From Burkholderiales bacterium (GTDB taxonomy: Bacteria > Pseudomonadota > Gammaproteobacteria > Burkholderiales > SG8-41): 64,000 nucleotides of DNA. The position numbers and the translations under genes are program-made. The notes under the pieces are model-generated. The model did not search any database and was not told the origin of the DNA. It was given only the letters and a program-made list of their open reading frames with translations. Where the stretch lies: the NCBI GenBank assembly GCA_030684405.1, contig JAUXYA010000018.1:1-64000 (forward strand). Direction: 5' to 3'. This document shows positions 9,734 to 18,420 of the stretch, piece by piece (the stretch's first letter is position 1; each line of letters opens with the position of its first letter).

Positions 9734-9746
9734 TTGATGCGATCAA
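9734..9746 (-). promoter_or_regulatory. TTGAT-3-ATCAA inverted repeat upstream of usp/nar transcript
   Basis: Perfect FNR/CRP-type half sites TTGAT and ATCAA are separated by three bases instead of the four in the FNR consensus. The repeat lies five bases before the ribosome site of the leader ORF. With the non-standard spacer, FNR binding is uncertain; another regulator is possible. Confidence 0.35.
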
Positions 9747-9890
9747 AGTTAGCGCGCGCAAGACAGCGGCGACATTCACTAAACAGATGGGGCCGGTAGC
9801 GCAGAAGACCTAGGAAACCGGCAATGACTCGTTCGAAATAACTAGTCAGACCGCTAGCAGCGGGGCATAACACGTCCTAACTAATTGTTT

Positions 9891-10559
9891 TTATTTATTA
9901 TTTTCAGCCATTCCCTGCTCAACCGCATAAACTGCAGCTTGCACCCGGCTGTTAAGGTTGAGCTTACGCAAAATATTCTGCACATGGATTTTGACCGTGC
10001 TTTCGGCAAGATCAAGTTCACGCGCAAGCTCCTTGTTGCTTGCTCCACGCGCGAGTAACACCAGCACTTCTCGCTCACGCGGACTGATTTTTCCCTTGTC
10101 CGCCGACTGCCGTGCAACAGCTTCGTTACCACCAGCCTGCAAACCGCGCACCAATTTGCTGGTCATTTGCGGCGAAACTACAGACTCGCCATCGGCCGCG
10201 CGACGAATGGCATCCATAAAATAATCCGTATCGATGTTCTTCAGCAGATACCCCGCAGCCCCCGCACGTAGCGTATCCAGAAGGTCTTCAGCATCTTCCG
10301 ATACAGTCAGCATCAACACACGGGTCCCAGGTAACTCTTCGGTCAGAGCACGCACGACCTCTCGCCCACTCACGCCCGGCATATGCAAATCAAGCAGCAC
10401 GATATCCGGTCTCAATTGTCGGGCCTGTTTGACGCCATCGAGTCCATTCGCGGCTTCGCCAACGACTTCGATGTCAGCCTGGCGCGCGAGCAATGCTTTC
10501 ACACCACTGCGAAACAATTCATGATCGTCGACCAGCAAAACCCGAAGCCTCCCACTCAT
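9891..10559 (-). CDS. narL: Nitrate/nitrite response regulator NarL
   Basis: A 222-residue response regulator. The receiver domain has DDHELFR at the N-terminus, the phospho-acceptor in DIVLLDLHMPG, and the conserved threonine in LMLTVSED. The output domain is a LuxR-type HTH (ISPREREVLVLLARGASNKELARELDLAESTVKIHVQNIL). Its ATG overlaps the stop of the histidine kinase gene as ATGA, giving a coupled two-component pair. Phosphorylated NarL binds TAC-rich heptamers and usually activates nar genes in the presence of nitrate. I did not find a convincing 7-2-7 heptamer pair in the 245-base space between narL and usp. An AT-rich element found again near 51.56 kb overlaps its stop codon. Confidence 0.93.
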   Translation of the reverse strand: MSGRLRVLLVDDHELFRSGVKALLARQADIEVVGEAANGLDGVKQARQLRPDIVLLDLHMPGVSGREVVRALTEELPGTRVLMLTVSEDAEDLLDTLRAGAAGYLLKNIDTDYFMDAIRRAADGESVVSPQMTSKLVRGLQAGGNEAVARQSADKGKISPREREVLVLLARGASNKELARELDLAESTVKIHVQNILRKLNLNSRVQAAVYAVEQGMAENNK

Positions 10560-12553
10560 GCATGCACCTCACGCTGAGTCACCTCGCTGCCATCAGTGCC
10601 TTGGCCCTGAGGCAACATTAACGTTACCACGGTGCCACTGCCTGGACGCGACTCGACTTCAAGCTGTGCCCCGATACGCAAAGCTCGCTCCCGCATGATG
10701 CGCAGACCAATATGCATCTCAGATACATCGGGAGCACCCTTTATAACAAAGCCACATCCGTCATCAGTCACCGCAAACCGATACCTGCCATCGCGTTGCA
10801 CTGCAAGATCGACACGTGTTGCACCCGCGTGTTTGCGCACGTTAGACAGCGCCTCCTGCAAGATATGCAGCACCTGTAACTGACTATCTGCCTGCAACGG
10901 CACGCCAGTGCCTGAGTCCGAAAATCCCGTTACAAGTCCGGTCTGTGCGCCAAAACGCACCAGCATCCGCTCCAATGCCACACCAATATCCTCTTCCTGT
11001 TTCACGCGGGCGCGGAAATGAACAAGCAGTTCACGCACATCGTCATAGCTCTCTTGCACGCCTTCGTGAATGCGCTCGACCACTTCGGCAACTTCACTGC
11101 GCGCGTTCCGCGCCAGTGAATCTTCCAGCATCTGCACCTGGATATTCAGGAATGCCAAGGACTGCGCAATCGAATCATGCAATTCCCGGGCCAGCAGGCT
11201 GCGCTCCTCATAAACCGCAAGTTCGCGGTCACGCGAAGCCAGGCGCTGGTTTTCGATGGCGACACCCAGATGCTGCCCCAGGGTTTCGAGTAGCTTTCGA
11301 TCCTCCCGGCTGATGGCAGGCAGACCGGTGAAATACAGGTTGAAGATCCCCAGCAGTTCGCGCTTGAACCGGATCGGGAATGTGGCCACAGTACGGTAAC
11401 CAGCCATGCGGCAATCGACCGCCACGTCAGGCGCAATATTGTCCAGTACGTCCACCGCACTGCGGTTCGTCTGCGCCGCGACGCCGCACAGGCACTCCCC
11501 CATGTGAACGCAGCGCTCTTCGGACGCAAATGCTGCGGACAGCCCCTCGTGCACAAAGAGATGGAGGCTGCGCGTGCCAGTATCAACCAGTCTTACTGCA
11601 CCACCGGCGGCACCGTGCAAAATCATCAGCCGGCGCAAAAAATTGCGGCAAAGCTCTTCGGGCGTGGCCGGCTCATTGAGCAGGCGGGCCACCTCGTACA
11701 GCGTTGCCAGTTCACGGTTGCGCGCGCCCAGATCACGGGTCTGCTCGGCAACCCGTTCCTCAAGCGTGACGTACAGATCCTGCAGCCGGCTGGCCATGCG
11801 ATTGAAGCCCTCCGCCAGTTCACCGAACTCGTCGCGGGTCTCCACCGGCAGCCGCGCGCCGAATTCACCTGCGGCCATGCGCTGCATTCCTTCCGACAAG
11901 CTGGCTACCGGACGAACGACCAGCAGAAGCATCAGATATATCAGCGTTATGGCGCCGACCAGGGATAACGCAATCAGACCGAACTGCATGTAGCGCAGAA
12001 TCGCAATAATACGAGCGTTATTGGCCTCAATAAGCCGCACCACCTGATCGATGATTCCCACAAACACGTCAATCTCGGTACGCAGCTTATTCAGGCTTTC
12101 AGAACGCCCCGTCGTATTTGCATGCACAATCATCGGCTTGATCGTATTGAACCAGTGTTCTTCGATAACATTGAACTCGGCCAGAATTTCACGATCCTGA
12201 GGCAGCAGCAGCGGCCGCACCGGATCACCCGCTTTGAGCACGGCTAACACATCCTCGAAGCGTCGAATTTCGGTTTGCATTTGCTCATGCACTGCCGGAT
12301 CGCCAGTGCGCACGCTCTCTGTTAGCAAATAGGCAATGCGGTAAGAGCGCATGCGTTCGCTGCCCATGTCGTTGATAGCTGCAGCGCCGCCTTCCAGCTT
12401 CCAGGATTCATAAAGCGTGAAGCCGACGGCGGTCAGCGCCACCGCCAAGAAAACAATGGCCATCCAGAACAGCTTTACGCTCAGCTTCGGGCGGGGCAAT
12501 GGGACTGACACCTGAGGCTCCGTGGACGATGTCCAGAGGCTATGGACGCGCAA
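10556..12553 (-). CDS. narX: Nitrate/nitrite sensor histidine kinase NarX
   Basis: A 665-residue membrane sensor. TM1 lies at about residues 29-50 and is followed by a periplasmic PilJ-type domain with a P-box-like segment, MGSERMRSYRIAYLL, the nitrate-binding signature. TM2 is near residue 190-212, then HAMP, a cysteine-containing GAF-like central module (CVHMGECLCGV), a HisKA_3 dimerisation domain with the phospho-histidine in LARELHDSIAQSL, and a C-terminal HATPase (DDGCGFV). The start is a TTG two bases after the ccoS stop, with AGGGG five bases upstream; an in-frame GTG 14 codons later is the alternative. Its partner NarL follows with a four-base overlap. The kinase should signal nitrate across the inner membrane. 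Confidence 0.94.
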   Translation of the reverse strand: MRVHSLWTSSTEPQVSVPLPRPKLSVKLFWMAIVFLAVALTAVGFTLYESWKLEGGAAAINDMGSERMRSYRIAYLLTESVRTGDPAVHEQMQTEIRRFEDVLAVLKAGDPVRPLLLPQDREILAEFNVIEEHWFNTIKPMIVHANTTGRSESLNKLRTEIDVFVGIIDQVVRLIEANNARIIAILRYMQFGLIALSLVGAITLIYLMLLLVVRPVASLSEGMQRMAAGEFGARLPVETRDEFGELAEGFNRMASRLQDLYVTLEERVAEQTRDLGARNRELATLYEVARLLNEPATPEELCRNFLRRLMILHGAAGGAVRLVDTGTRSLHLFVHEGLSAAFASEERCVHMGECLCGVAAQTNRSAVDVLDNIAPDVAVDCRMAGYRTVATFPIRFKRELLGIFNLYFTGLPAISREDRKLLETLGQHLGVAIENQRLASRDRELAVYEERSLLARELHDSIAQSLAFLNIQVQMLEDSLARNARSEVAEVVERIHEGVQESYDDVRELLVHFRARVKQEEDIGVALERMLVRFGAQTGLVTGFSDSGTGVPLQADSQLQVLHILQEALSNVRKHAGATRVDLAVQRDGRYRFAVTDDGCGFVIKGAPDVSEMHIGLRIMRERALRIGAQLEVESRPGSGTVVTLMLPQGQGTDGSEVTQREVHA

Positions 12554-12555
12554 TG

Positions 12556-12708
12556 TTACCCCTTGTGCTCGTCGTCATCCATCAGGATGCGGTGAGCGGG
12601 CCCCTCCATGTCGTCGAACTGCCCGCTCTTCAGCGCCCACCAGAAGACGGCGCCGATGGCGAACACCAGCACCACGCTCAGCGGAATCAGCAAGTAGAGG
12701 ATGTCCAT
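12556..12708 (-). CDS. ccoS: Cytochrome cbb3 oxidase maturation protein CcoS
   Basis: A 50-residue protein, MDILYLLIPLSVVLVFAIGA followed by VFWWALKSGQFDDMEGPAHRI, matching the CcoS family: one N-terminal transmembrane helix, the WALKSGQFDDLEGP signature and an acidic tail. CcoS is needed for insertion of haem/copper cofactors into cbb3 oxidase. It starts twelve bases after ccoI and ends two bases before narX, so ccoI-ccoS-narX-narL look like one transcript. The structural genes ccoNOQP are not in the window. Confidence 0.93.
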   Translation of the reverse strand: MDILYLLIPLSVVLVFAIGAVFWWALKSGQFDDMEGPAHRILMDDDEHKG

Positions 12709-12720
12709 TCCAGTCCCGAC

Positions 12721-15180
12721 CTATCTTTCCGGCGACGCAAGCCGCAACGCATTCAACACCACCAGCAACGAGCTCGTCGACATGCCGACCGCCGCAATGA
12801 GCGGCGTCACCAGGCCCGCCATGGCCAACGGCAGAGCCACTGCATTGTAGGCCATGGTCCAGCCCAGGTTCTGGCGAATCACGCGCAGCGTGCGGCGCGC
12901 TTCCCGCGCGGTTTCGGCCAGCACGTCGAGCCTGTCACTCAGCAGGATGATATCGGCACTGACCTGGGCAAGCTCGGTGCCGCTACCCGGCGCGATCGAC
13001 ACCTGCGCCCGGGCCAGCACCGGCGCGTCATTGACGCCGTCACCGATCATTGCAACCACCGCGCCCTGTGCCTGCAGTTTTTCCACATAAGCCAGCTTGT
13101 CCGCCGGCGTCGCCCCTCCGGCGTAATCCGTGATGCCGAGTTCGAATGCGGTATGTGCAACCCGCTGCCTGCGGTCGCCGGAGAGCAGCGAAACCTGCGC
13201 GCCGCCTGCCATAAGGGCGTGGACCAGACCTGCCGCATCATGACGCACCACGTCGTCGAGGAGGAACAGTGCGATCCAGCCCTTGTCATCGCCGAGCGCG
13301 ACCACGGCGATGGCGTCAGGCACGCATTCCAGATCCGCCGGCAGTGCCTGTCCGTGCAAGGCCGCCACATAAGCGGGGCTGCCGATACGCAGCAAGCGTC
13401 CGCCCACGGATCCTTCGATGCCCTGACCGGTGACGGCGCTCACGCCGCTGGCCACCGGATGCACGCCGTTGGCTGCAGCCACCAGCGCGCGGCCTACCGG
13501 ATGCTCGGACCAGGATTCGAGCGCCGCAGCGAGCGCGAGACATTGCGCGGACGACTCTGCAGCCAGCGTTCTTATTCCGGCAAGCGCCATTCGACCACTG
13601 GTCAGCGTACCCGTCTTGTCGAACACAAAATGGGTCGCACGCGCCAGCGTTTCCAGCGCGGTGCCGCGGGTCACCAGCACCCCCGCGCGGTAGGCCGAAC
13701 CGGTCGCCGCGGTGAGCGCAGCGGGCGTGGCCAGCGACAACGCGCAGGGGCAGGTCACCACCAGCATCGCCACTGCGACCCACAGGGCGCGCTGCGGATC
13801 GATCTGCCACCAGACCACAAAAGTCGTCAACGTCAGCACCAGCAGCACGGTCACGAACCAGCGCGCGACACGATCGGCGAGCTGCGCGATGCGCGGCTTT
13901 TCGGTCTGCGCACGATCCATCAGGCGCACGATGCCGGCCAGCACGGTCTCTTCGCCGATGCGGGTGACCCGCATCGTCACCACGCCGTCAAGATTCATCG
14001 CCCCGCCGGTCAGCGCGTCGCCGGGACGTTTGGCGACCGGCCGCGATTCACCCGTCAGCAGCGCCTCATCCGCCTTGCTGCTGCCCTCGACGACGATGCC
14101 GTCGGCCGGAATCGCCTCGCCCGGGCGCACGCGCAGGAGATCTCCCGGACGCAGTGCTGCGGCGGCCACACGCTCGCCGGAGCCGTCTTTCAAAATCCGC
14201 TCGGCGGTGGCCGGCACCAGGCGCACCAAGCGCTCCTGGGTCCTCACCGCCTTCGCTCTTGCCTCCATTTCGAGGAAGCGCGCGCCAAGCAGCAGGAACA
14301 CGAACATCGATACCGAGTCGAAATAGACGTCTCCGGAAGCCGTCCATGTCGCGTAGACGCTGGCTGCAAAGGCAATCACGATGCCCAGCGTGACTGGTAC
14401 ATCCATGCCGACGCGCCGCCGGCGCAGGTCGCGCCAGGCGCCGTCGTAAAAAGGGATCGCCGACCACAGGGCCACCGGCAGCGTCAACACGAAGCTGGCG
14501 AGGCGCATCAACTGCTCGATATCCGGCGTCATCGCGCCCTTGGCGATGTACACCGGGACCGCATACATCATCACCTGCATCATGCTGAAGCCGGCGATGA
14601 AAAGGCGCCACAGCAGGACGCCGCGCTCGCGGCGCAATCGCTCCTCAGCCCGCCCCGCATCGTAGGGATGCGCGGAATAGCCGAGCCCGGACACCGCGCC
14701 GAGGATCGTGCTCAGCGCAGTAACGCGGGAGTCCCAGCGCACCCGGGCGCGCCGCGTCGCATAGTTCAGAGAAACCGCGGACACGCCAGTGAGGCGCGCG
14801 ATGCTCTGTTCAATCAGCCAGACGCAGGCGGCGCAGGTCACGCCGTCGATCAGCAGCGAGGCTTCCTTCTCATTCTCGTCCGCATCCCTGACGAAGTTGC
14901 GCTGCACCTCGGGCATGTCGTACACGTCCAGTTCCGACGGGACGGCTGTCGCGCCCTGCGCTGACGGCGCCATTGCCGTGCGGTTGCGGTAATACGCGCC
15001 GAGGCCGTTGCCAATGATGGTCTGAGCGACCGCCTGGCAGCCGCGGCAGCAGGTCGGACGTTCGACTTCCTCCACGCGTACCGGAAACGCGGCATTGCCG
15101 ACGGGCAACCCGCAATGGAAACACCCCGCGGCGGAATCCGCCGCGGGGTGTTTCCCGGAAAACGGCGTCATCGCCGTCAT
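12721..15180 (-). CDS. ccoI: Copper-transporting P1B-type ATPase for cbb3 oxidase assembly (CcoI/FixI type)
   Basis: An 819-residue P1B ATPase. The order is: an N-terminal CFHCG...CCRGCQ metal-binding module typical of CcoI/FixI, an HMA domain with GVTCAACVWLIE, the membrane CPC motif in VTCPCALSLATP, the phosphorylation site DKTGTLT, the HP motif SEHPVGRAL, and the hinge GDGVNDAPVL. It exports Cu(I) for loading into cbb3 oxidase. The ATG at 15180 is ten bases after the ompW stop; a second ATG lies three codons in. Codons 9-22 coincide with a perfect 39-bp palindrome that could act as a terminator between ompW and this operon. Downstream ccoS confirms the cbb3 role. Confidence 0.94.
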   Translation of the reverse strand: MTAMTPFSGKHPAADSAAGCFHCGLPVGNAAFPVRVEEVERPTCCRGCQAVAQTIIGNGLGAYYRNRTAMAPSAQGATAVPSELDVYDMPEVQRNFVRDADENEKEASLLIDGVTCAACVWLIEQSIARLTGVSAVSLNYATRRARVRWDSRVTALSTILGAVSGLGYSAHPYDAGRAEERLRRERGVLLWRLFIAGFSMMQVMMYAVPVYIAKGAMTPDIEQLMRLASFVLTLPVALWSAIPFYDGAWRDLRRRRVGMDVPVTLGIVIAFAASVYATWTASGDVYFDSVSMFVFLLLGARFLEMEARAKAVRTQERLVRLVPATAERILKDGSGERVAAAALRPGDLLRVRPGEAIPADGIVVEGSSKADEALLTGESRPVAKRPGDALTGGAMNLDGVVTMRVTRIGEETVLAGIVRLMDRAQTEKPRIAQLADRVARWFVTVLLVLTLTTFVVWWQIDPQRALWVAVAMLVVTCPCALSLATPAALTAATGSAYRAGVLVTRGTALETLARATHFVFDKTGTLTSGRMALAGIRTLAAESSAQCLALAAALESWSEHPVGRALVAAANGVHPVASGVSAVTGQGIEGSVGGRLLRIGSPAYVAALHGQALPADLECVPDAIAVVALGDDKGWIALFLLDDVVRHDAAGLVHALMAGGAQVSLLSGDRRQRVAHTAFELGITDYAGGATPADKLAYVEKLQAQGAVVAMIGDGVNDAPVLARAQVSIAPGSGTELAQVSADIILLSDRLDVLAETAREARRTLRVIRQNLGWTMAYNAVALPLAMAGLVTPLIAAVGMSTSSLLVVLNALRLASPER
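15117..15155. terminator. Perfect 39-bp palindrome at the ompW-ccoI junction
   Basis: Nineteen-base arms around one central base, running from GGAAACACCCCGC to its exact complement. As RNA it would form a very stable hairpin on either strand. Only a short TTT follows within the arm, so it is not a textbook terminator. It lies inside the 5' coding part of ccoI, 36 bases after the ompW stop. Confidence 0.7.
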
Positions 15181-15190
15181 GTATCCGCCA

Positions 15191-15793
15191 TCAGAATTTC
15201 ATCCCTACACCCACCCCGAGTACCAGCGGATTGATCTTGAAGTTCGCTGCAGTGGCGCCGGTCGCGGTCAGTTTGACGTCGGTATCGATCCAGATTTTCT
15301 TCAGGTCGATATTGAGAAAAAACGTCTTGTTGAGCGGTATGTCCACGCCCAACTGCAGCGCACCACCCCAGCTGCTTTTATCGACCGTGGCAGCACCGGC
15401 AAGAAGATTGATGTCATAAAAGCGGGTGTAGTTTATCCCGGCACCCACATAGGGACGGAACGACGCGCTGTCCGGTGCAAAATGGTACTGCAGGGTCAGC
15501 GTTGGCGGCAGCAGCGCCACAGAGCCGATCTTGGTGCCGGCCGAAGTGATCTCGTGTTTCTTCGTGGCGAGGATCAGTTCAAGGCCGATGCTGCGGGTCA
15601 GGAAATAGGTGAAGTCGAGTTCCAGCGTGGTTTCGGTACTGGCATTGAGGTTCAGTGCCGAAGAACTGGCATCCGGATTGATATTGATGATGCGCGCGCG
15701 CGCCAGCCAGTCGCCCTGTGCGGCCTGCACCACACCAGCCACCATGCTGAGTGCCAGCAATGCCGGCAGCCATGACCATCGTTTCATTTGCAT
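15191..15793 (-). CDS. ompW: OmpW-family outer membrane protein
   Basis: A 200-residue precursor with a signal peptide (MKRWSWLPALLALSMVAGVVQA cleaved before AQGDW) and alternating beta-strand sequence ending in GVGVGMKF with the terminal aromatic residue expected for outer-membrane assembly. The family signature segments RARIININPD and PTLTLQYHF...FRPYVGAGINYTRF are clear. OmpW forms an eight-stranded barrel with a narrow hydrophobic channel; in E. coli it is known to be FNR-controlled and linked to anaerobic metabolism. The FNR-type site upstream agrees with that. The second methionine (two codons in) is an equally possible start. The gene leads into ccoI-ccoS-narXL. Confidence 0.92.
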   Translation of the reverse strand: MQMKRWSWLPALLALSMVAGVVQAAQGDWLARARIININPDASSSALNLNASTETTLELDFTYFLTRSIGLELILATKKHEITSAGTKIGSVALLPPTLTLQYHFAPDSASFRPYVGAGINYTRFYDINLLAGAATVDKSSWGGALQLGVDIPLNKTFFLNIDLKKIWIDTDVKLTATGATAANFKINPLVLGVGVGMKF

Positions 15794-15835
15794 CTCCCAG
15801 TTGTAGATAGGTTTGGAACGTGAGTGGATGGTGTG

Positions 15836-15877
15836 ATCCTAAACAGGGCGTCATCCGCACATGTTGACCCATATCAA
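15836..15877 (-). promoter_or_regulatory. FNR/ANR-type class II promoter of ompW
   Basis: On the minus strand TTGATATGGGTCAA (positions 15877-15864) matches TTGAT-N4-ATCAA at 9 of 10 half-site bases. A TAGGAT -10 box lies at 15841-15836. The transcription start implied by that -10 box is near 15829, which puts the FNR-site centre at about -41.5, the classic activator spacing. Confidence 0.8.
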
Positions 15878-15911
15878 ATACCCTGCACGCCGGCAGGGTT
15901 GTCCTTTTAAA

Positions 15912-16619
15912 ATGACTCCCATGATCCCCTGGCTGGAAAACGACGACCCTTTCCCACCGCTGTCACAGGCACTGCATGAGCCCAACGGCCTGCTGGCAGC
16001 CGGCGGCACACTGTCCGAGGAGCGGCTGCTCAGGGCCTATCGCCGCGGCATCTTTCCCTGGTACAGCGAGGGCCAGCCGGTGCTGTGGTGGAGCCCGGAT
16101 CCGCGCATGGTGCTGTTCCCGGAGGAATTCCGTGTGCCGCGCTCGCTCGAGAAGCGACTGCGTCGCCGCGACTTTGAAATCCGCATCGATACCGCCTTTG
16201 ACATCGTGATGCGCGCCTGCGCGGCACCACGCCACGATAGCGCTGGCACCTGGATCACGGAAGACATCATCAGCGCATACTGCGCGCTGCACCGCAGAGG
16301 ACATGCGCATTCGGTCGAAACCTGGATTGACGGAGAACTCGCAGGCGGGCTGTACGGCATCGCGCTGGGCCGGATGTTCTACGGGGAATCCATGTTCACC
16401 CGGGTGGCGGACGCTTCCAAGATTGCGCTTGTCAGCCTGGTTCGCCGGCTTGAAAACCGGCAGTTCGGCATGATTGACTGCCAGATGAACACCGCGCACC
16501 TTGCACGTTTCGGCGCGCGAGAAATCCCGCGGGATGAATTTTCGCGGCGCCTCGCCGAATTGGTAAACTATCCGGCGCCGGCTGGTGCCTGGCTTACTGA
16601 CGAAACACCGATAAAATGA
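15912..16619 (+). CDS. aat: Leucyl/phenylalanyl-tRNA--protein transferase
   Basis: A 235-residue L/F-transferase. Signature segments are [54 protein letters not shown] and the C-terminal [14 protein letters not shown]. It adds Leu or Phe to proteins with N-terminal Arg or Lys, marking them for ClpAP. I chose the ATG at 15912 rather than an upstream in-frame methionine because the protein family begins MIPWLE; the ATG at 15921 is also possible. Its start region faces the ompW promoter, so the FNR site lies between the two genes. It is followed ten bases later by bpt, a common pairing. Confidence 0.96.
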   Translation: MTPMIPWLENDDPFPPLSQALHEPNGLLAAGGTLSEERLLRAYRRGIFPWYSEGQPVLWWSPDPRMVLFPEEFRVPRSLEKRLRRRDFEIRIDTAFDIVMRACAAPRHDSAGTWITEDIISAYCALHRRGHAHSVETWIDGELAGGLYGIALGRMFYGESMFTRVADASKIALVSLVRRLENRQFGMIDCQMNTAHLARFGAREIPRDEFSRRLAELVNYPAPAGAWLTDETPIK

Positions 16620-16629
16620 TTACGCATCC

Positions 16630-17355
16630 GTGACCTACCTTTCCGAATTTCCCCTATCGGTACTGCAGTTTTATGCGACGGCACCGTACCCGTGCAGCTA
16701 TCTGCCGGAACGCATGGCACGCTCGCAGGTCGCCACGCCCAGCCACCTGATCGACGGCCCGGTCTACAGTGAGCTGGTGCGCGCCGGCTTTCGCCGCAGC
16801 GGCGCCTTCACCTACCGGCCACATTGCGATCATTGCCGGGCCTGTGTGCCGGTGCGGGTGAACGTCGAGGACTTCCGCGCCACCCGTACACAACGGCGCG
16901 CCTGGAAACGCCACGGCAGTCTCGAGGCACGGATACTCGATCTCAAGTACAACCCCGAACACTACGCGCTGTACCTGCGTTACCAGGCCAGTCGCCATGC
17001 CGGAGGCGGCATGGACCAGGACAGCCGCGAGCAGTACCGGCACTTCCTGCTCCAGAGCAATGTCGATTCGCGGCTGGTGGAGTTCCGCGAAAACGGCACA
17101 CTGCGCATCGTCAGCATCATCGACCACCTGCAGGACGGCTTATCCTCGGTCTATACCTTCTTCGATCCGGATGCGGCCGGGGCAAGCTTCGGCACCTACA
17201 ACATTCTCTGGCAGGTCGAGCTGTGTCGGCAACTCGACCTGCCCTTTCTGTATCTCGGATACTGGATCGGACAGAGCAGGAAAATGGCCTACAAGATCCA
17301 GTTCCAGCCGATGGAGGGTCTCATCGAGGGCCGCTGGCAGCCGCTCGCTGACTGA
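16630..17355 (+). CDS. bpt: Aspartate/glutamate leucyltransferase (Bpt/Ate1-related)
   Basis: A 241-residue protein of the arginyl-transferase family with [14 protein letters not shown] at the N-terminus, [23 protein letters not shown] (cysteine cluster), and a C-terminal [27 protein letters not shown] segment. Bacterial Bpt attaches leucine to N-terminal Asp or Glu, complementing Aat in the N-end rule pathway. The start is a GTG ten bases after the aat stop; no in-frame ATG is near. Length and motifs are complete. Transcription is probably shared with aat. Confidence 0.95.
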   Translation: MTYLSEFPLSVLQFYATAPYPCSYLPERMARSQVATPSHLIDGPVYSELVRAGFRRSGAFTYRPHCDHCRACVPVRVNVEDFRATRTQRRAWKRHGSLEARILDLKYNPEHYALYLRYQASRHAGGGMDQDSREQYRHFLLQSNVDSRLVEFRENGTLRIVSIIDHLQDGLSSVYTFFDPDAAGASFGTYNILWQVELCRQLDLPFLYLGYWIGQSRKMAYKIQFQPMEGLIEGRWQPLAD

Positions 17356-17394
17356 TTTGACGCCAGTCCCCGCCGGGGCCGGTACAATGCCCGC

Positions 17395-18420
17395 ATGTAT
17401 ACACTGCTCAGACCCCTGCTGTTCGCGCTGGACGCCGAATCGGCGCACCACCTGACCCTCGAATCACTGAAGCTCTCCGCGCGCAGCGGTCTTGCCGGCG
17501 TCTGCACGCCGCGAGTCACCCCCTGGCCGCGCAAGGTAATGGGCATCGAATTTCCCAATCCCGTGGGCCTCGCCGCAGGCCTCGACAAGAACGGCGATTA
17601 CATCGATGCGCTGGCGACACTGGGTTTCGGTTTCCTCGAGATCGGTACGGTGACGCCGCGTCCCCAGCCCGGCAATCCGCGACCGCGGATGTTCCGCCTG
17701 CCTGCCGCCCGAGCAGTCATCAACCGCATGGGCTTCAACAACCACGGTGTCGATGCGCTGGTTGCCAACGTCAGGCGTGCGCATTTCCGCGGCGTACTCG
17801 GCATCAACATCGGCAAGAATTTCGATACCCCGATCGAGCGCGCCGCCGAAGATTATCTGGCGTGCCTGCGCAAGGTTTACGAACATGCCAGCTACGTGAC
17901 CGTCAACATCTCCTCACCGAACACCAAGAATCTGCGCCAACTGCAGCAGGGCGACGAACTCGGTCAGCTGCTCTCGGCGCTGCGCGATGAGCGTGAGCGG
18001 CTCACCGATCGTCACGGCAGACGCGTACCGCTGGCGCTGAAAATCGCGCCCGACCTTGAAGCGGCGCAGGTATCTGCCATCGCTGAACTCCTGGTGACCT
18101 ACCGCATCGATGCCGTGATCGCCACCAACACCACCATTGCCCGCGACGCCGTAGCGCAACAGCCGCAAGGTCGCGAAACCGGGGGCCTCAGCGGCGCGCC
18201 GTTGACCGCGCAAGCGCAGAAAATCACCGCCCAGCTCGCCGCAGCGCTTGGCGACGCAGTGCCGGTCATCGGCGTTGGGGGCATCATGTGTGGCGCAGAT
18301 GCGGCGGCGCGGATCGGCGCCGGAGCCAGCCTGGTGCAGCTTTATACCGGACTGGTGTACAGCGGCCCCGCGCTGGTCAGCGACTGTGTCGACACCATCC
18401 GGAAGGAACACCCATGCTGA
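17395..18420 (+). CDS. pyrD: Dihydroorotate dehydrogenase, quinone-dependent (class 2)
   Basis: A 341-residue class 2 enzyme oxidising dihydroorotate to orotate with ubiquinone, peripheral to the inner membrane through the N-terminal helices ([22 protein letters not shown]). FMN-binding and signature segments are [53 protein letters not shown] with the catalytic serine region, and [32 protein letters not shown]. The last seven bases overlap the start of the alanine dehydrogenase gene, suggesting coupling. Length and residues are standard. Confidence 0.96.
   Translation: MYTLLRPLLFALDAESAHHLTLESLKLSARSGLAGVCTPRVTPWPRKVMGIEFPNPVGLAAGLDKNGDYIDALATLGFGFLEIGTVTPRPQPGNPRPRMFRLPAARAVINRMGFNNHGVDALVANVRRAHFRGVLGINIGKNFDTPIERAAEDYLACLRKVYEHASYVTVNISSPNTKNLRQLQQGDELGQLLSALRDERERLTDRHGRRVPLALKIAPDLEAAQVSAIAELLVTYRIDAVIATNTTIARDAVAQQPQGRETGGLSGAPLTAQAQKITAQLAAALGDAVPVIGVGGIMCGADAAARIGAGASLVQLYTGLVYSGPALVSDCVDTIRKEHPC

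Noticed and set aside
9734-9746. Calling TTGAT-3-ATCAA a true FNR box for the nar operon
   Set aside because: The spacer is three bases instead of four, and the position would place the start of transcription inside the leader ORF. Kept only as a low-confidence regulatory repeat.
12499-14964. An 821-codon open frame on the plus strand, opposite ccoI and ccoS
   Set aside because: It is antisense to clearly identified genes, its translation is rich in His, Arg and Gln typical of the reverse frame of GC-rich coding DNA, and it has no recognisable domain.
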